Part shown: positions 5,771 through 6,768 of the stretch, piece by piece
Layout: each line of letters begins with the position of its first letter
Numbering within the stretch: position 1 is the stretch's first letter
Assembly (NCBI GenBank): GCA_018812395.1
Contig: JAHJDS010000442.1
Coordinates: 1-6,768, forward strand
Length of the DNA stretch: 6,768 nucleotides
Direction of reading: 5' to 3'
Origin: Pseudomonadota bacterium
GTDB lineage: Bacteria > Desulfobacterota > Desulfarculia > Desulfarculales > JAHJDS01
The notes under the pieces: generated by a model
Told to the model about the DNA's origin: nothing
The model's database searches: none
The model's input: only the letters and a program-made list of their open reading frames with translations
Position numbers and translations under genes: made by a program

Positions 5771-6403
5771 ATGGCTCACGACCAAGCGGCCCTGAGGCCC
5801 ACCGGATGCCGGGCCTGCGGCCCCGGCCAGACGAGCGGCGCCGAACCGAACCAGGCGGCCACGTCCCCCGGGACGGCCCGCTCAGCCCCACCACCCGAAA
5901 TCGACGCCCCGGAGATCAAGCGGCGGGCCTACGCCCATTTCACCTCAGGACGGCTCTGCGCCGAGGTCATGGTGGCCACGGTTCTGGAGACGTTTGGCGA
6001 GACCGATTACGGCTCCTTGGTCAAGGCCGCCTCGGGACTGAGCGGCGGCATCGCCGGCTCGACCGAGGAGCTGTGCGGGGCCTTCACCGGCGGGGTGTTG
6101 GCCATCGGTTCTTTCCTGGGGCGGGAGCGTCCCGGGGACGAGATGCGGGACTTGGGCGTGACCATCCTGGATTTCAAGGAAAAGTTCGCCGAGAAATTCG
6201 GCTCCCTCAACTGCGGAACCATTCTGGACGGTCTCCAGGACCAGGGGCCGCACCTGGGATGCGCCCGGATGACGGCCGCCGCGGCGGTGATGGTCGCCGA
6301 GATCCTGCGGGAACAGACCGGAAAGATCGACCTTCAAACCATCGCCCGCCGGCCCCGGCCCAAGGTGGCCCTGGGAACCTGTCCCTTCAGCGCCGGCAAC
6401 TGA
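5771..6403 (+). CDS. C_GCAxxG_C_C family putative redox protein with N-terminal CxxC extension
   Basis: 210-residue protein of the small redox-active family defined by four invariant cysteines and a CGAxxG motif. Here they are C63 (SGRLCAE), C102 in CGAFTGG, C148 (SLNCG) and C164 (LGCAR). The glycine-rich ASGLSGGIAGS before CGAFTGG is also typical. Members are usually about 140 residues; this one has an extra N-terminal segment of about 48 residues, rich in Pro, Ala, Gly and Thr, with a CxxC (C13, C16), and a C-terminal tail with C204. No signal peptide or membrane segment is evident. A strong AGAGGAGGT (5756-5764) precedes ATG 5771. It lies 76 bp after arsM and carries the same leader element, so co-regulation with arsenic methylation is likely. 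A role as thiol/electron donor or arsenical-binding partner is inference; the biochemical function of the family is not established to my knowledge. Confidence 0.85.
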   Translation: MAHDQAALRPTGCRACGPGQTSGAEPNQAATSPGTARSAPPPEIDAPEIKRRAYAHFTSGRLCAEVMVATVLETFGETDYGSLVKAASGLSGGIAGSTEELCGAFTGGVLAIGSFLGRERPGDEMRDLGVTILDFKEKFAEKFGSLNCGTILDGLQDQGPHLGCARMTAAAAVMVAEILREQTGKIDLQTIARRPRPKVALGTCPFSAGN

Positions 6404-6484
6404 AAAAGGTGATGGAGCCCCTGATCTCCCCCTCCGGCTTGTAACCCTATTGGGACTCGCCCCGACAGGTTAATCAGAAAAGGT

Positions 6485-6514
6485 TTGACAACCCCGGCCC
6501 GCCAACTTTATGGT
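6485..6514 (+). promoter_or_regulatory. sigma70-type promoter, distal, upstream of the last gene
   Basis: TTGACA (6485-6490) and TATGGT (6509-6514) are 18 bp apart; the -35 is perfect and the -10 is 4/6. The first 16 bases (6485-6500) match the arsR promoter (4376-4391) at 15 positions, and both have TTTAT near the -10. The -10 falls inside a perfect palindrome. Confidence 0.55.
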
Positions 6515-6523
6515 TAAACCATA
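6509..6523. promoter_or_regulatory. perfect palindromic operator candidate
   Basis: TATGGTT-A-AACCATA is a perfect 7-1-7 inverted repeat that starts at the -10 box of the promoter above and extends across the expected transcription start. This size and position suit a dimeric repressor. It does not resemble the ars element, so a different regulator is expected; which family cannot be told from this site. Confidence 0.55.
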
Positions 6524-6571
6524 CGGTTGGATGGGCCGCGGTCTATCAACCGTGGCGACCGGTGGGATTAC

Positions 6572-6601
6572 TTGACAGCCCATTACCGGAAAAGCTATGT
6601 T
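6572..6601 (+). promoter_or_regulatory. possible proximal promoter of the last gene
   Basis: A second perfect TTGACA (6572-6577) is followed after 18 bp by TATGTT (6596-6601, 4/6). It would give a leader of about 75 nt before ATG 6682. Weaker evidence than for the distal promoter. Confidence 0.4.
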
Positions 6602-6611
6602 TATGCCTTGT

Positions 6612-6669
6612 AACAACGAGACTTCCACGCTCCGGCGCGCCGAAGTCGTTGGTTGTTCATGGCGCCGGA
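6612..6669 (+). other. structured leader with possible pseudoknot
   Basis: Arms AACAAC (6612-6617) and GACTTC (6620-6625) pair with GAAGTC (6642-6647) and GTTGTT (6652-6657), separated by an internal loop. The apical loop contains TCCGGCGC (6631-6638), which is perfectly complementary to GCGCCGGA (6662-6669) just downstream of the stem and one base before the Shine-Dalgarno GGAGAG (6671-6676). An H-type pseudoknot abutting the ribosome site is therefore possible. It matches no riboswitch class that I recognise. Confidence 0.4.
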
Positions 6670-6681
6670 TGGAGAGATAGC

Positions 6682-6768
6682 ATGCATCGCCTTGCCCCCT
6701 GTTTTCGCCAGGCCTCCCGTTCGGTTCAGATCGCCGCCTCCGCCGCCGTGTTGATCGGACTCGTCCTC
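6682..6768 (+). CDS. unidentified protein, N-terminus, probable membrane anchor (partial)
   Basis: ATG 6682 is preceded by GGAGAG (6671-6676) at a suitable spacing and the frame stays open to the window end, 29 codons. The peptide has a basic start (MHRLAPCFRQASRS) followed by a hydrophobic stretch VQIAASAAVLIGLVL. This is the pattern of an uncleaved signal anchor or the first transmembrane helix, as in sensor kinases, chemoreceptors and many inner-membrane proteins. The family cannot be identified from so little. Its upstream region carries its own promoter and palindrome, so it probably belongs to a separate unit from the ars cassette. Confidence 0.6.
   Translation, partial: MHRLAPCFRQASRSVQIAASAAVLIGLVL

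Larger units (their letters stand above)
6404..6681. other. intergenic region between the ars cassette and the last gene
   Basis: 278 bp without a supported gene. The only ORF noted is ten codons (ATG 6411) without support. Only weak stems follow the redox gene (for example GGAG/CTCC) and none has a T-run, so its terminator is not identified. The region holds two TTGACA boxes, a perfect palindrome and a structured leader, listed separately. Confidence 0.5.

Noticed and set aside
6411..6443. Ten-codon ORF after the redox gene
   Set aside because: Too short and without supporting signals.
5806..6444. 212-codon plus-strand frame overlapping the redox gene
   Set aside because: Arg/Gly/Pro-rich out-of-frame product typical of GC-rich DNA; the other frame holds the conserved cysteine motifs.
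1..6768. CRISPR array, tRNA, rRNA or insertion sequence
   Set aside because: No regularly spaced repeats, tRNA cloverleaf, rRNA sequence, transposase or terminal inverted repeats were seen by eye.

Overview
The window is GC-rich (codon third positions mostly G or C, GGCC very frequent) and reads almost entirely on the + strand. The order dprA end, topA, trmFO, together with a folate-type TrmFO and an arsR/arsM pair, suggests a high-GC Desulfobacterota/deltaproteobacterium-like anaerobe. This placement is inference; dprA-topA-trmFO order also occurs in Firmicutes, but base composition argues against those.

Region 1 (1-4229) is housekeeping. It holds the last 67 codons of dprA (winged-helix domain), which overlap the start of topA by 8 bp. 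topA encodes an 876-residue topoisomerase I with six C-terminal zinc ribbons. After a 70-bp gap comes trmFO, the FAD/folate-dependent tRNA m5U54 methyltransferase.

Region 2 (4230-6403) is a compact arsenic-response cassette. It has an AT-rich promoter region, arsR (thiol-rich ArsR/SmtB repressor), arsM (As(III) S-adenosylmethionine methyltransferase) and a C_GCAxxG_C_C family putative redox protein with an unusual N-terminal CxxC extension. The promoter of arsR is near consensus (TTGACA, 17 bp, TATATT). A 24-bp element containing TTCGA-N6-TCGAA lies just downstream of the -10 and covers the chosen arsR start codon. Related, ungapped 24-bp copies lie in the leaders of arsM and of the redox gene, about 25 bp before each start codon. 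The simplest model is one ArsR regulon: arsenite releases ArsR, ArsM methylates arsenic, and the cysteine-rich partner supplies or handles thiol/redox equivalents. The partner role is inference. No arsenite efflux pump or arsenate reductase is visible in the window.

Region 3 (6404-6768) is a 278-bp intergenic stretch. It has a TTGACA promoter whose -10 region carries a perfect 7-1-7 palindrome, a second possible promoter, and a strongly structured leader. It ends with the first 29 codons of an unidentified, probably membrane-anchored protein that runs off the window.

The most interesting material is the triplicated operator-like element, the possibly leaderless arsR, the ArsM/C_GCAxxG_C_C pairing, and the regulated, structured leader at the right end.
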